From Hoplostethus atlanticus (lineage: Eukaryota; Chordata; Actinopteri; Trachichthyiformes; Trachichthyidae), in contig JAXDDX010000167.1 in assembly GCA_034670405.1 (NCBI GenBank), positions 796,001-860,000 on the forward strand: a stretch of DNA of 64,000 nt, written 5' to 3'. Each line of letters opens with the position of its first letter. The stretch's first letter is position 1. A model generated the notes under the pieces. That model worked only from the letters and a program-made list of their open reading frames with translations. It did no database searches and was not told where the DNA came from. This document shows positions 31,945-42,817 of this stretch, piece by piece. The translations under genes and the position numbers were made by a program.

Positions 31945-34040
31945 ATTTGCAGGTTGAACTCCGGGTCCACCCACACAGACACCAGAATGCCAAAGGTAGA
32001 TAAAATGAAATTTTAATTTAACAAAAGGAATTTACAGCAATGCAATAAAAGGTTAAAATGTTGTTCCACTCTAAAAAGTCCACTGATCACAGTAGCCAAA
32101 AGTATGCTGAGAAGGTAAAAGGAGAAACCTATCCTCTCTTCAGTTCCAGAGTCTAGTACTGATCGTTGCTCCTCTCGCACTAGTCCGTTCAGGGGATCCC
32201 CCTAACCCGGCTGGGGTTTGGGATGACGTCGTGTCGTGGGCCCCAGTCTTGCTGCGTCGATCCCGCCTCGGGAATCCCGAACACGGAATAGCAGCGCTGC
32301 TCCGTCTGGCTGTGCTGGAGTCCGCGAATAGGAACGGTTGCAAACCCTGTAACAAGTAGGATTCCTTAATTCTCGATCAAAACCCACACAAACCACGTGT
32401 ACGAACTGAGGATAGTAAGTGATTACTTCTTACACAAGGAAATGCTCTCCATCGAGAAATCGACGAGAAGTCCAATCTTTCCAGACTCAAGGTGCGACTG
32501 CACTCAGCTCAGCTGACGGAGGCGGGGGTGGGGGCGTTCCCGATGACGGCAACTAGAGGGAGGCGGACAGTCAAGAATCCAATCCAGACGGAACCCGGTA
32601 AATCGATAATCAATAGTCTATTAGGGATTGGAGACAGTGCCAACGAATGGCCTCGTAGATATAATTCAAGATGGTGGGCGTGCTCATAAGGGAATTATTG
32701 TCCATGTGTATACGCACTTCAACAATGTATTGCTGAATAGAAAACGAACGCAATGTTAAATATGATTAACCACGCAAATTAGTTTTTCAAGCACTCCTGC
32801 TTGCAACACAACAAACCATGAATTTACATGTTGACATAACATTAGTATGCCTTTAAAAGATGTACGCCCTAGAAGTGATAATTCGAGGATAATCTTGAGT
32901 AGACCTCCACACATCTTGTCATTACAGCTTGAGCCTTTTCTCCAGCAACCACGTTGATATCTTCTTCACTTTGCTGAGGGAATGTTGAAGCTCTATCGGC
33001 CTGCCATGTATTAAACTTGTCGTACAACTTATTTACTAACTCCATTAATTTTTCAGTTGAACTCCCGGGCACCAAGACACCATGCCAAAGAGTAAAAATA
33101 ATATTTTTAACAAAAAGGTAATCTACAGCAATGCAATAAAAAGGTTAAAATGTTGTCTCCACTCTAAAAAGTCCACTGATCACAGTTAGCCAAAAGATGC
33201 TGAGAAGGTAAAAGGAGAAACCTATCCCCCTTCAGTCCAGGAGTCTAGTACTGATCGTTGCTCCTCTCCGCACTAGTCCGTTCGGGGATCCCCCCCTACT
33301 CCGGCCTGGGGGTTTGGGATGACGTCAGTGTCCGTGGGCCCGTCTTGCTGCGTCGATCCCGCCCTCGGGGAATCCCGAACACGGAAGTAGCAGCGCTGCT
33401 CCGTCTGGCTGGCTGGAGTCCGGCGAACAGGAACGGATGCACCCTGTAACAGAGGGATCCTTACTTCTCGATCAAAACCCCACCACAAACACACGTGTAC
33501 GTACTGTAGGATAGTAGTTGATTACTTCCCTTTACACAAGGGAGAATGCGCCCATCAGAAATCGGACGAGAAGTCCCAATGCTTCCAGGAGCTCAAGGCG
33601 GCGACTGCAGCTCAGCTCAGCTCAGCTGACGGAGGCGGGGGTGGGGGCGTTCCCGATGACGGCTAACGTAGAGAGGAGGCGGCGTCAAGAATCCAATCCA
33701 GCGGAACCCCGGTAAATCGGTATCAGTGTCTATTTATGGGGATTGGAGACAGGTGCCAACGAATGGCCTCGTAGATATAATTAAGATGGTGGGCGTGCTC
33801 ACAAGGGTAATTATTGTCCATGTGTGATAGGCACTTCAACAACATGCTATGCTGAACAGAAAAACACACGCAAGTAAAATGATAAAAGCACAGCAAAATT
33901 AAGTTTTTCACAGCACATCCACATGCAACACAATAAACCATGTTTTACCCTATGACATACACATGTAGTGGCCTTTAAAAGATCTACAGCCTCTGAAGGT
34001 AGACGCGGGGATAAGTCTTGAGTAGGCCCTCCAACATCTG
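31945..34040. repeat. ~1.1 kb tandem duplication near the right end of Maverick 1
   Basis: Unit A (about 31945-33045) and unit B (about 33046-34040) share long blocks in the same order: GCAATGCAATAAAAGGTTAA, GTCCACTGATCACAG, CTAGTACTGATCGTTGCTCC, GCAGCGCTGCTCCGTCTGGC, GACGGAGGCGGGGGTGGGGG and CAACGAATGGCCTCGTAGAT, ending with the 3' part of the right-end gene (CTTTAAAAGAT...TTGATATCTTCTT). Many single-base indels separate the copies. In reverse orientation the block resembles an LTR end followed by TTGGTGCCCGGGAGTTCAAC, so an LTR origin is possible. Confidence 0.8.
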
Positions 34041-34476
34041 TCTTCGCTTGACCTGTTTGCTCAGCAACGTCGATCCCGTTGATATCTTCTTCCACTTCTC
34101 TGAGGAATGTGAGGTTCTGTCGGCCTAAGTATTCACCATGTCCATACAGCCACGGTTTATTTTCTTTATCTTCATCATCATAATCATATCCACATCTTGC
34201 TGTCTCATCTTGCGGCAGTGTCTTGTTGAACAACTGCTTGCAACATATCCACGGGTCACCGCTAGTCAGACGCTGGGGTTTGATTCTTCTGACGGGTGCA
34301 TTCGGAGCGACCACTGCCACATCATCGTATCGGTTCTCAGGGTCCGGGCTCTGATAGCTCAAGTTACCCGGCATGGGTTGATCCTCGATGGGTTGTGAGG
34401 GTGTTGGAGGGGCGGCCATAGCGGTTGGTATCGGAGCTATTGGTATGGTATGGTATGGGGAGTAGAAAGCTTCCAA
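33847..34476 (-). CDS. Right-end Maverick gene, unknown function
   Basis: Minus-strand frame of about 200 codons. The first codon at 34476 is TTG; the likely start is ATG at about 34420 (MAAPPTPSQP). An ATG at about 34488 in another frame, preceded by a GGTTAAATACGGAG stretch, is an alternative. The N-terminus is Pro-rich, then DPWICCKQLFNKTLPQDET, then an acidic segment YDYDDEDKENKPWLYG, then RQNLTFLREVEEDINGIDV. The last ~40 codons come from the duplicated unit. No domain recognised. Its place beside the terminal repeat, transcribed inward, is typical of early accessory genes in viruses with linear genomes. The 3' part is duplicated in unit A near 32870-33000. Confidence 0.5.
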   Translation of the reverse strand: MEAFYSPYHTIPIAPIPTAMAAPPTPSQPIEDQPMPGNLSYQSPDPENRYDDVAVVAPNAPVRRIKPQRLTSGDPWICCKQLFNKTLPQDETARCGYDYDDEDKENKPWLYGHGEYLGRQNLTFLREVEEDINGIDVAEQTGQAKTDVGGPTQDLSPRLPSEAVDLLKATTCVCHRVKHGLLCCMWMCCEKLNFAVLLSFYLRVFFCSA

Positions 34477-34859
34477 ATGATGACGCCATTAGTCTCCGTC
34501 TCCGTATTTAACCTTTTTTAAAACCCGCCTCTGTATGTCCGCTGTATGGTTGTCGCCTTCCGGTCGAAAATACACTTCTGATCAATAGGATCATAAAACA
34601 AAAACACTTTCCCATAGCACTCCAGGGGGCTGTTCCACAAAGCGAGCTTAGAAAAGCGGCGATCAACCTCGCAAGCCTGGTTTGAATTAACCTAACAAAT
34701 CAATCAGGGCTAAAGCGGTTCCACAAAGCCCAAGTGAAGCTACCGTGATCGGGCTAAACCGAGCCAGGCTGAAGCAATCCAGATAATTGCGCGTGCACAG
34801 TTGTACACGGGTTATTTAAGCAGCCCGAGTGTTCGATCATGGATCTGATTGATTCATCA

Positions 34860-35035
34860 TGGCGAAAAATGACGGTAAAGACAGAGCCGCAATGTTCACG
34901 GCCACTGAACAGCAACTTTTAGTGGAGGTCTATGGCGAATTCAGCCATATTACAATGAAAAGGGAAATACGATTGCCATAAATAAAGGGAGAGAGAAAGA
35001 TTGGCAACGAATTGCTGCTAGATTGAATGCGTCAG
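34860..35035 (+). pseudogene. Harbinger Myb/SANT-like DNA-binding protein, first exon remnant
   Basis: Begins ATGGCGAAAAATGACGG. The frame reads FTATEQQLLVEVYGEF, then after a one-base shift GREKDWQRIAARLNAS. This helix pattern with spaced Trp/Leu is the SANT/Myb-like domain carried by the second gene of PIF/Harbinger transposons. Broken by the shift and with no downstream exon found. Confidence 0.7.
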
Positions 35036-35264
35036 TAATTGTTGAATTAAAAACGAACAAATTGTATAGACCTTATTAAATATCATGTGTTCCAACAATA
35101 TTAAAGAACTGAAAAGCTGTGCTAAAAATATTATAAATGAAACCATGCCATATATGAAACCTCAAGACTGTAAATGTACTATCTATCGCCATAAATTATG
35201 TAGTAAAGGCTGTACGTAAGGTTTCATCTTACTACATTACAATCATCGTACTGTACTAGACCCT

Positions 35265-35338
35265 ATACGGGGATCGAACTCACAACCTTAAGACTGAGAG
35301 TCTCATGCTCTACTGACTGAGCTGTTCGGGCTGGTTCT
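35265..35338 (-). repeat. tRNA-like SINE fragment
   Basis: The complement contains AGCTCAGTCAGTAGAGCATG (A box), an anticodon-arm-like GAGACTCTCAGTCTT and GGTTGTGAGTTCGATCCCCG (B box). It is tRNA-derived but lies inside a transposon, with mismatched arms, and so is a SINE remnant. Confidence 0.75.
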
Positions 35339-36701
35339 TACTTCTATTATATTTTTATGAAATCGGTTGTTTCCATCCTGGAACTTGATCGGCTGAAAGT
35401 GTGTTCTACAGTGACTGTAAATCCCATACAGAAACAGTGAATGCGTCTCCTAGCAACCGTGGAAACATCTTGACATATATTCAAGGTACTTTATTATTTC
35501 AATGAATTTGTTAAATAAAAATAATTTAGAAAATAAAATAATATTGTGTCATCAAATAATTTCTGTAAGTTGTAACCGTTTTCTAAAAGCAATACGGCAC
35601 TTGAGGTCTCGCTGGACACTCATGGTTAAATGGGGTTGCCTAGCAACGCTCTGAACCGTGACTGTATCCCCGATACAGCCTACATCATTTTATATTTTTT
35701 ATTTTCTATTAACGTTACATTTTATGTCTGATAGTGTAGGGTCTAGGGTAATAGTGTTGAACATTAGGATGGCGGAACCTTGTTTGAAAATCATTGCGTT
35801 TCAGTCGGATCAGTGTTACGGGAGTACCGATTCAGTGTGACCGGTGTCAGTCTGCGTTGTGTTTCTTTATTAAAGAAGAGGCGGACAACTTCTCTCTTTT
35901 ATGGTCTCAGACCGTGTATTCTGCCATAGATAAAAACAAATTAAACTCCATCAGGACACATTGCTCGTGCACATCAGCTCCTCTCTCTCTTTCCACACAC
36001 ACATTACAGGAAAGAGCATAACCCGAATTCAATAATTGTAAAATAAATTAAATAAAATGACATACCTGCCATAGATAAAAACAAATTAAACTCCATCAGG
36101 ACACATTGCTCGTGCACATCAGCTCCTCTCTCTAAGAATTACAACCAAAATTATAGACCCATAGTTACAACAACAACAAGACATATTAACCTAACATATA
36201 AGACACATTAGGGATGGATAAATGAATGGATTATAGGGGTAAACAAAATAACGGGGCTAATGAAGGCGGACACATACCTCTTTCCACACACACATTACAG
36301 GAAAGAGGTAGAGGTGAGGGGAGACCAACGTTTTAGGGGCAACATGGACAGGAAAAAGCGTCACAAAAGGGGAGGAGCTACAATAAACGTTTCCTGATGA
36401 GTAAATATAAAATAAATTAATAAAAGAATACAATGAATAAAATAATAAATCAAATAATAATTAAAATAAGATTTTGTGTAATTATATGAACATAAACAAC
36501 AATGCTACATCAGCTTCAACTGTTGTTTAGCCTGATATCTAGCCTGCCCCGAGGCAGGCTAGTTTCGAAGCATAGGTTGCCACAGCAACTTGGCTTGAAC
36601 TATGCTGAGCTTGCTTTGTGGAACCAAATAAGCCTGAAAATGAGCCAGACTAAGCGAAATAAGCCTGGATAAGTGGTAAGCTCGCTTTGTGGAACACCCC
36701 T

Positions 36702-37016
36702 CAGGTGACACACAACACCCAATGACCCACGTTTGACACTGGTCAATACACCCCGTTCAGGATCAAAAGAACAAATGAATGGCGCCTCCTCCCACACACT
36801 CGGAAATACCTCATCAATAGGATCATTAAATAATTAAAAGGTCACAACATGACACATCACGCAGGTCATCAATCAAAACTGTCAAATTACTGACAGGCTG
36901 TCAATCAAATGGAGGTCGATAGGTAATAAATCAAAACTGTCAAGTATTGACAGGTCATCCATAAACAGGGGGGTCATAAATCAAATTTTGACAGAAGGCG
37001 TCCAATATTAACTACT
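36702..37016 (-). repeat. Right terminal inverted repeat of Maverick 1 (outer part)
   Basis: Inverse of 10193-10655, including the TGACAGGCTGTCAATCAAAT subrepeat and the terminal GGCGTCCAATATTAACTACT. The inner part continues at 34570-34625 beyond the Harbinger insertion. Confidence 0.88.
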
Positions 37017-37223
37017 CACAGCTGTGCTGAACGTCCGACGTGAGCTTGTCTTGTGCACTATGTGTTTCCGTGTGTGTGTGTGTATGTATGTGCATGTGTA
37101 CTGCATATGATTTCAGTGTAGGCATGTCTGTGTTTATGGTCTTTCACCAGCAACTGTTGTCAACCTTGATGTGTGAGTGTGTGCCTTCATGTGTGTCTAA
37201 TATTCAGTCTGTGTGCACCTCAG

Positions 37224-38377
37224 ATTCTCCTAAAGTGCGGGTGATTCCAACGGGGCCCCTGCGGGTCAGGATGGGTGAACCTGTGTCTGTGGAATGCCGT
37301 GCCACAGGCAGGCCACGCCCCTCACTGACCTGGAAACGGCAAGGCTCCACCCTCCAGCTTGTTACGACGGTGACAAATGATGCAAACACCATAAAGGTGA
37401 ACACACACACACACACACACACACACTTCATCACACACATCATCATCGTCATCATCATCATCATCATCACCTTCTGTCTTTCCCCAGTGGGCTGCAGTGC
37501 ATCCTGAAGACTCAGGAGTGTATGTTTGCCAAGGTGAAAACAACGAGGGGGTGACAGAGGTCAAAGTTGAGGTCATTGTGGAAGGAGGGCAGGGTGCCCC
37601 AGTGGCCTCAGTGAGAACTGAGGAATTGACAGCAGTGGAGGGACACACGGTCACTATGGAGTGTCGCGCCAGTGGTAAGATGTATGTGTGTGTGTGTGTG
37701 CGTGTGCGTGTGCGTGTGTGTGTGTGTTGTTACCATTATAAGTACAGCCTCTTCCCCAGTCCTCCTCTCATGCCCTCTCACTTCTCCTTCTCCTCCTCAT
37801 CCTCTCTTCCCATTTAATTGCCTCATTACTCTCTCCAGGTTCTCCCCCTCCTGTCATCACCTGGTCCAAGCTACGGGCACCGTTGCCATGGAAACACACA
37901 GTGGCGGGTGGAGTTCTGACATTGACCAGTGTGGGGCGTCAAGACTCAGGACAATACATCTGCAATGCAACCAACATACATGGCTACAGTGAGGCCTACA
38001 CGCAGATGGAGGTGGAGTGTGAGTAGAGAAAGCAGACGCACCCAGATTCAGATTCTCTGTCATTGGTGATGATGGGAGTCATTTGCTTGGTCTCTCTCTT
38101 CTCCCTGTAGCCCCTCCGTACACCACCTGCCTGCCTGACCAGGTGAGGCTGCAACCAGGAGATGCCCTGCGCCTGCAGTGCCTCGCCCACGGCTCTCATC
38201 CCATCACATACCACTGGAGCAGAGTTGGCCGGGCAGCCCTGCCGGCAAGCGCAGAGACCTCAAAGGATGGCGTGCTTCTGATAGCCCATGTGAAACTGGC
38301 CGAGAGCGGAACCTACAAATGTGTGGCCACCAACCACATCGGCTCCAGTGAGGCGCTGGCCAAAGTCACAGTAAAAG
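37224..38377 (+). CDS. hspg2: Perlecan immunoglobulin-domain exons (partial gene)
   Basis: Four exons, GT-AG, consistent phases: 37224-37396, 37488-37674, 37839-38018, 38111-38377. They encode parts of three I-set Ig domains with the Cys/Trp/DxGxYxC pattern: VSVECRATGRPRPSLTWKR, HPEDSGVYVCQGENNEG, RQDSGQYICNATNIHG, LRLQCLAHGSHPITYHWSRV and ESGTYKCVATNHIGSSEALA. The string PPVITWSKLRAPLPWKH and the SPPYTTCLPDQV linker match the perlecan Ig array more closely than hemicentin or other Ig proteins. Perlecan is a basement-membrane heparan sulfate proteoglycan. Only this short segment is present: upstream lies the Maverick end, and downstream the next acceptor (about 38527) would lead to an immediate TAA. 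It is thus a gene fragment or a broken locus. Confidence 0.8.
37400..37470. repeat. (CA)n and (ATC)n microsatellites
   Basis: CA repeat at 37401-37428 and ATC repeat at 37438-37470 fill the short intron between the first two perlecan exons. Confidence 0.95.
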
Positions 38378-39110
38378 GTGAGTTTGTGTTTGTGTTGGAC
38401 AGGCATCCTCTGCTCTGATTCAAAGTCCAAAGTTAGAGTTAATCTCTCTCTCCTCTCTCCCCCTCTCTTTGTAACCCTCTCTTTTTCTCATTCTTTCTCT
38501 TTTCTTTCCCTTGCTTTCTTTTACAGCTTAAGCCGAGGCGGTCACACTGTGCCTCTCGTCATATACCTCTGGTTGACACAACCTCTACGCAGCGTTTAAC
38601 ATAACAGGCAACTACTTCCTGCAAGATCGGGCTACTGCCATGGAGATGACCCAAGTGTTAATTGAGGCAAATGAGAAAACGACATCTAAGAAATTCACGT
38701 ATTTGGACTTGGAGAGTGAAAGAAACCAATACTGTTAACATCTTGAAATTACTGTTCATAAGGAGTTAATTTTGTGTTTTTATAGAATATCACAATGTGT
38801 TGCTTCATCTACTGCCTGTCTCCCTTTGGATTATTGTACTTTGGAATTTGAAATATAAAAGAATTACTCGAGCACACTGGTATTCAGACGTTTTGGAGTT
38901 TGATGTTGGAGTTTATTGGAGCTTTGGGATTTTTAAATGGTGTACATCTGTGGGACTAGACGAGATGTGGGAGTTGTTACTCCTGCTCGTCTCCGCTAGC
39001 ATCCCATCCTTCCTCCCTTTGCGTCATCTGCCAAGGCTACACTGTAGCATTCAAAAATGAAACGTAGGGTGGAGAACAACTAAAACCATGACCTAATATC
39101 AATTCCTTTA
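38378..39110. other. Region after the perlecan exons, no gene
   Basis: CT-rich intron-like sequence to 38526, then non-coding DNA with stops in all useful frames. If the acceptor at about 38527 were used the protein would end at once, so this could be an unrelated 3' flank. Confidence 0.5.
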
Positions 39111-39761
39111 AGTTAAGTTAAGTTAATTATAACGTTAATTATAGTTAAAGTTAAAGTTAATTTTAACGTGATCTCGAGATAACAAAGCCCGTTATCTCGA
39201 GATAATGAGATAATCAACCCGTTATCACGAGAAAACAAAAGGTCGGACTCGTTTCCTCTGATTACTTATATTGTTTATCAGAGATCAGCAGTGTCATGCC
39301 AGCATGCATAGATGGTGTCTTGACAAATGTAGCAACTGATTTAAGCTGAAAATGTCAGATCAAGGAGTACCCATTATCGCATCACTCCCATTGATCAACT
39401 CCCAAACCCACCCCACAGAGCAGTGTGTGTATGTCATGGTCCACTCTTGCGAATTTAAACAGAATGGTAGCGTCCAAACTTATACTCAAATGTATGAATT
39501 ACACTGTGTGGAAAACACGTTAGCAAACTAATGTTAGTTGCTGTCAGTCAATTCGACTCATTTTTGCCTGTTAGACTACATATTAATCTACTCTTCCGCA
39601 GCTCGCGTACAGTAGGCTACGTGTACAGGCCCTTGTTGTAATGGAAATCGGCCTTTTGTTTTCTCGAGATAACGAGATAAATTAACCCGTTATCACGAGA
39701 AAGCGAGCTTGGTTATCTCGAGATCACGGCATAATTAACTTGTAATCTCGATATACAGGAA
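39110..39761. mobile_element. MITE with CTCGAGATAAC inverted repeats
   Basis: Repeated and inverted boxes GTTATCTCGAGATAAC and CCCGTTATCACGAGAAA at 39168-39240 and again at 39655-39760. Outer AGTTAA-rich arm at 39110-39160 and TAATTAACTTGTAATCTCGA at the right end. No coding frame. A LINE 3' fragment begins immediately after it at 39762. Confidence 0.65.
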
Positions 39762-40335
39762 GGCTCTGCAGAGAGTAGTGCGTTCGGCTGAGCGCACTAT
39801 TGGAACTACACTCCCCACCCTGCAGGACTTGTACACCAGGAGGTGCAGAACCAGAGCCTGCAGGATCATGAAGGATCCTCACCACCCCAACAACGGACTG
39901 TTTCAGCTGCTGCGGTCAGGCAAGCGCCTCCGTAGTCACGCTGCAAAAACAGAGAGATTGAGACGGAGTTTCTTTCCTCAGGCCATCAGGACTGTGAACT
40001 CCGACCTCACCAGGGCCCCCACCAAGACACACACACTGCCCCTCTTATGCACACACACACTTAGGTAAAGACTACACATAATTTATAATTTATATTACAC
40101 ATACAATTTTCCCTTTTTTTACTATATTTTTTTATAAAGTGCTCTTATTGTAAATATTGTGTTGTTTTTTTATATAGAGCTCTTAAATATTGTAAATATT
40201 GTGTTGGTCTATTGTAAATAGTGTGAACCTGTTATTTTGCACATTTCTGCTGAGCATTGCCACTTTGCATTTCACTACACACCTCGTGTGTGTATGTGAC
40301 AATTAAACTCCTTGAATCTTGAATCTTGAATCTAA
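39762..40335 (+). mobile_element. CR1/Rex-like LINE, 3' end only
   Basis: Third copy of the LINE family, plus strand, strongly 5'-truncated. It encodes the last ~96 residues ([19 protein letters not shown], then [19 protein letters not shown]) and ends with the AAACTCCTTGAATCTTGAAT tail. Nearly identical to the copies at 24.2 and 58.2 kb. Confidence 0.92.
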
Positions 40336-40949
40336 TGGCATTAAAAAAAAATGTGCAAGCATGGCCATTCTCGGCTTCCGTAGATTAAATATTTACAGTA
40401 CTTTAAATAAAAACTATAAAATTACAGTCTGAAATATAAGCTGAATTATATCAACGTTCATTTCATACTACTACCTTTACATCTGGAAGAACCTAGGTCT
40501 GATGTTTGGTCAGATTTTGAGGATCACCACGTTTACAAACCAGAGGTGTTTGTTTTACCACTTGGTGGCAACATGCAACCATAAGGTACACCACAGACCC
40601 AAGAGCAGAGAACAGTCTTTCCCCTTTCATCACACCTCTTCCACAGGGGTTTAAATGTTGTCCTCTTTTCATTCCTCCATCTTTACAAGCATCTTCAAAG
40701 CAGGGGAGGAAACATCTGTCCTCTGTCACCTCTCACCACCCCCTCACTTCACAGACAGACCAAGAGAGAGAGGGAGGGAGCTATAAAAAAAATAGAAAAA
40801 GCACTAAAGACGAGGATAGTAGAGGGAAATCTGAAGGATAAAGGTAGAAATATTCAACTTTGGAGGGTGAGGAGACATTGAGGTGGAATTATTGAAAACG
40901 ATTCAATAAGAAACAATGCCAGGAAAGAAGCTTGGTTTCACTGAATCTG

Positions 40950-40986
<37 letters not shown>

Positions 40987-41141
40987 TGCACACATGCTTT
41001 TGTGTACGTAATGACCAGACATAGACGTATTCTCTGTAATGGAGTCTGACATAAACAGTGAGGTTTGTAAGAGTCCAGATGACGTCCCAGAAAAAGGATG
41101 TGGATACACACACATGCATGTGTGACCACTCACACACACGT

Positions 41142-41184
<43 letters not shown>

Positions 41185-41270
41185 AACAAATACTTCCTCA
41201 CTAATTCACCCAAGCATCACATTAGTTTATATTACAGTAGCACATTTGTAACTCATCAGACAGTGTCACG
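40336..41270. other. Non-coding stretch with CA/TG microsatellites
   Basis: A TG repeat at 40952-40983 and a CA repeat at 41138-41182 are the only clear features; the reported-length frames here are repeat artefacts. Confidence 0.7.
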
Positions 41271-41273
41271 TAC

Positions 41274-41516
41274 GTGCATATAGCTGGTAGGCCTTGGCGA
41301 GCTCTGGTTGACACAGGTAGCAGTCAGACACTGGTAAGGGAGGAATGTCTTCACAAAGATCTAGTAGGCTATGGGGGTAAGATTAGAGTGCGGTACATAC
41401 ATGGTGATGAGGCAGAGTACCCTACAGCTGAGGTTGATGTGCAGATTCAGGGTCAGCCCTATTTACTTACCGTGGGGGTTATGCAACGCCTTGTTATTAT
41501 TAAAGGCTTCAACTGA
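41274..41516 (+). pseudogene. Gypsy retropepsin fragment
   Basis: An 80-codon frame with GRPWRALVDTGSSQTLVREE, the DTGS active-site motif of retroviral-type aspartic protease, followed by the flap-side region IRVRYIHGDEAEYPTAEVDV. Neighbouring gag and reverse transcriptase are missing. It is a different Gypsy lineage from the element at 2-7 kb (which has DSGA). Confidence 0.8.
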
Positions 41517-41539
41517 AGAGCATCGGTTCCTGGAGCTTC

Positions 41540-41790
41540 ATTCCACCACCCTATGCCCGTGGGCATCTACCTTCCTCACAGAGACTTTTCTGGTACTTTA
41601 TGAGTAGTGCCTATTCATTTCATCAAGGGACAAATACCACATTACAACTAATCTATAGTTCTGATACAGTTTTCAGTTGTGTGAGGATTCTCTGCTCTGC
41701 CTTTGACATGGGGTGTAGAAAGGCACTACTTATTATGGGTAAGTAATTCAATGAGAGCACAGCGTGTGTGTGTGTGTGTGTGTGTGTGTA
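41540..41790 (-). repeat. Dispersed repeat shared with the receptor intron
   Basis: In reverse orientation this block reads like 2160-2220 joined to 7191-7260: ATAATAAGTAGTGCCTTT, GTCAAAGGCAGA, GAATCCTCACACAACTGAAA and CACTACTCATAAAGTACCAG. It represents the target sequence before the Gypsy insertion and has an adjacent TG repeat at 41764-41790. Confidence 0.8.
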
Positions 41791-41984
41791 TTTAGTGTGC
41801 TCTGCTTCTTTGTGTGAGTGGTGGGTTGTCAATGCTCCACTGCCTAGTATTACTGACCACTCTCCTGCTGAATGTGAGTTTTTACCCTAGCCTAAAATTG
41901 CAGACATGTACCTCCCAAGCATGAGATTCGCATTTCATGCTGTTTGTCCTTTTATTATTGCAATGATAAACTGCTCATTGGCTA

Positions 41985-42115
41985 CTGGCCTTGTGCCATC
42001 ATATTTCAAACGTGCACTTATCCAGCCTGGACCCTTCCATTCTTAGCAATTACAGACCTATTTCTAAACTCCCATTTCTGGCTAAGGTTTTGGAAAACGT
42101 CAGTTAACCGTGTAC
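41985..42115 (+). mobile_element. L2-like LINE reverse transcriptase fragment
   Basis: A short stretch reads in mixed frames as the N-terminal RT region of L2-like LINEs (VPSYFKRALIQP, then PISKLP-like and LAKVLE-like text with shifts). Too degraded for a frame. 42120-42470 holds no gene; it begins TGTCACGAGGACCAGAGGCT and may be a decayed LTR. Confidence 0.5.
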
Positions 42116-42470
42116 ATGAGAAGTAACGATTTATATGAAAAATTCCAACCTGGCCAATCTATTCCAATCTACATGTCACGAGGACCAGAGGCTAGGACCC
42201 AAAAGCAGAAGCACACAGAGGCAGATGGAAAAAAGGCTTTACTGAAGTTATCTCAAACATCCAACGCTCCTTGAGCGTAACATAAACAACCAGGCATAAC
42301 TCTAACAAAAACTGAGAAAACTAAACTATAACAAAAATACAGACTAAGGCTCCTGAAGAGTGTCTGTGACTTCCAGAGAGCAAATTCAAGACCAAGCACT
42401 GAAAGAGAGCAGAGAGGCCATACCACAGGTGCACCAAATCATCAATAATGAGCCTCAATTGCTGGAGCTA

Positions 42471-42817
42471 AGTAGTTAATATGGGACGCCTCCTTGTCAA
42501 AATTTGATTGATGACCTTTGACCCCATTTGATTGATTGACAGCTTGTCAAAGTTGACAGTTTTGATTGACAGCTTGTCAGTATTTGACAGGTTTGATGGA
42601 TGACCTATTGACCTCCTTTTGATTGACAGCCTGTCAGTAATTTGTCAGCTTTGAATGATGCCCTGTGTGATGTGTCATGTTGTGACCTTTTAATTATTTA
42701 ATGATCCTAATGATGAGGTATTTCTGGGTGTGTGGGCGGAGGCGTCATTCATTTGTTGTTTTGATCCTGAACGGGGGTATTGACCACCCGTGGGGCATTG
42801 GGGGTTGTGTGACATCT
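42471..42817 (+). repeat. Left terminal repeat of Maverick 2 (outer part)
   Basis: Terminal AGTAGTTAAT and the TTGATTGACAGCCTGTCAGT subrepeats of element 1, interrupted at the CTGG box by a Harbinger element. Continues at 43773-43988 and 45160-45400. The block 42684-42817 is repeated at 43853-43988. Confidence 0.85.

Larger units (their letters stand above)
34626..36700 (-). mobile_element. PIF/Harbinger-type element in the right Maverick TIR
   Basis: Ends GGGGCTGTTCCACAAAGCGA and its inverse TCGCTTTGTGGAACACCCC, flanked by CAG on each side (34623-34625 and 36702-36704). Removing it restores the CTCCAGGTGACAC sequence of the TIR. Inside, a Myb/SANT-like exon (34860-35035) and a tRNA-like SINE piece remain; no nuclease gene is visible. 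A ~147 bp duplicated block (35920-35990 and 36067-36135) lies near the right end, and AGCCTGCCCCGAGGCAGGCT (36541-36560) is a perfect palindrome. Confidence 0.85.
10193..37016. mobile_element. Maverick/Polinton (adintovirus-like) element 1, decayed and heavily nested
   Basis: Ends are inverted copies: AGTAGTTAATATTGGACGCC at 10193 and its complement ending at 37016. Between them lie the marker genes of this virus-like transposon class: protein-primed polymerase B (C half), A32/FtsK-type packaging ATPase, double-jelly-roll capsid protein of the F54H12.2 type, adenain-like protease, pX-like basic protein and a penton-like protein. Plus-strand genes form the left block, minus-strand genes the right block. 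The 6 bp flanks (ATTGTG left, CACAGC right) do not match, so no target duplication is seen. The left flank is the end of the ADGRE-like gene and the right flank is a perlecan intron, which points to rearrangement or misassembly. Nested insertions account for well over half of the length. Confidence 0.88.

Noticed and set aside
37224-38377. Hemicentin or titin-like Ig gene
   Set aside because: The I-set pattern alone would allow this, but the WSKLRAPLPWKH stretch and the SPPY linker before the last domain fit perlecan better.
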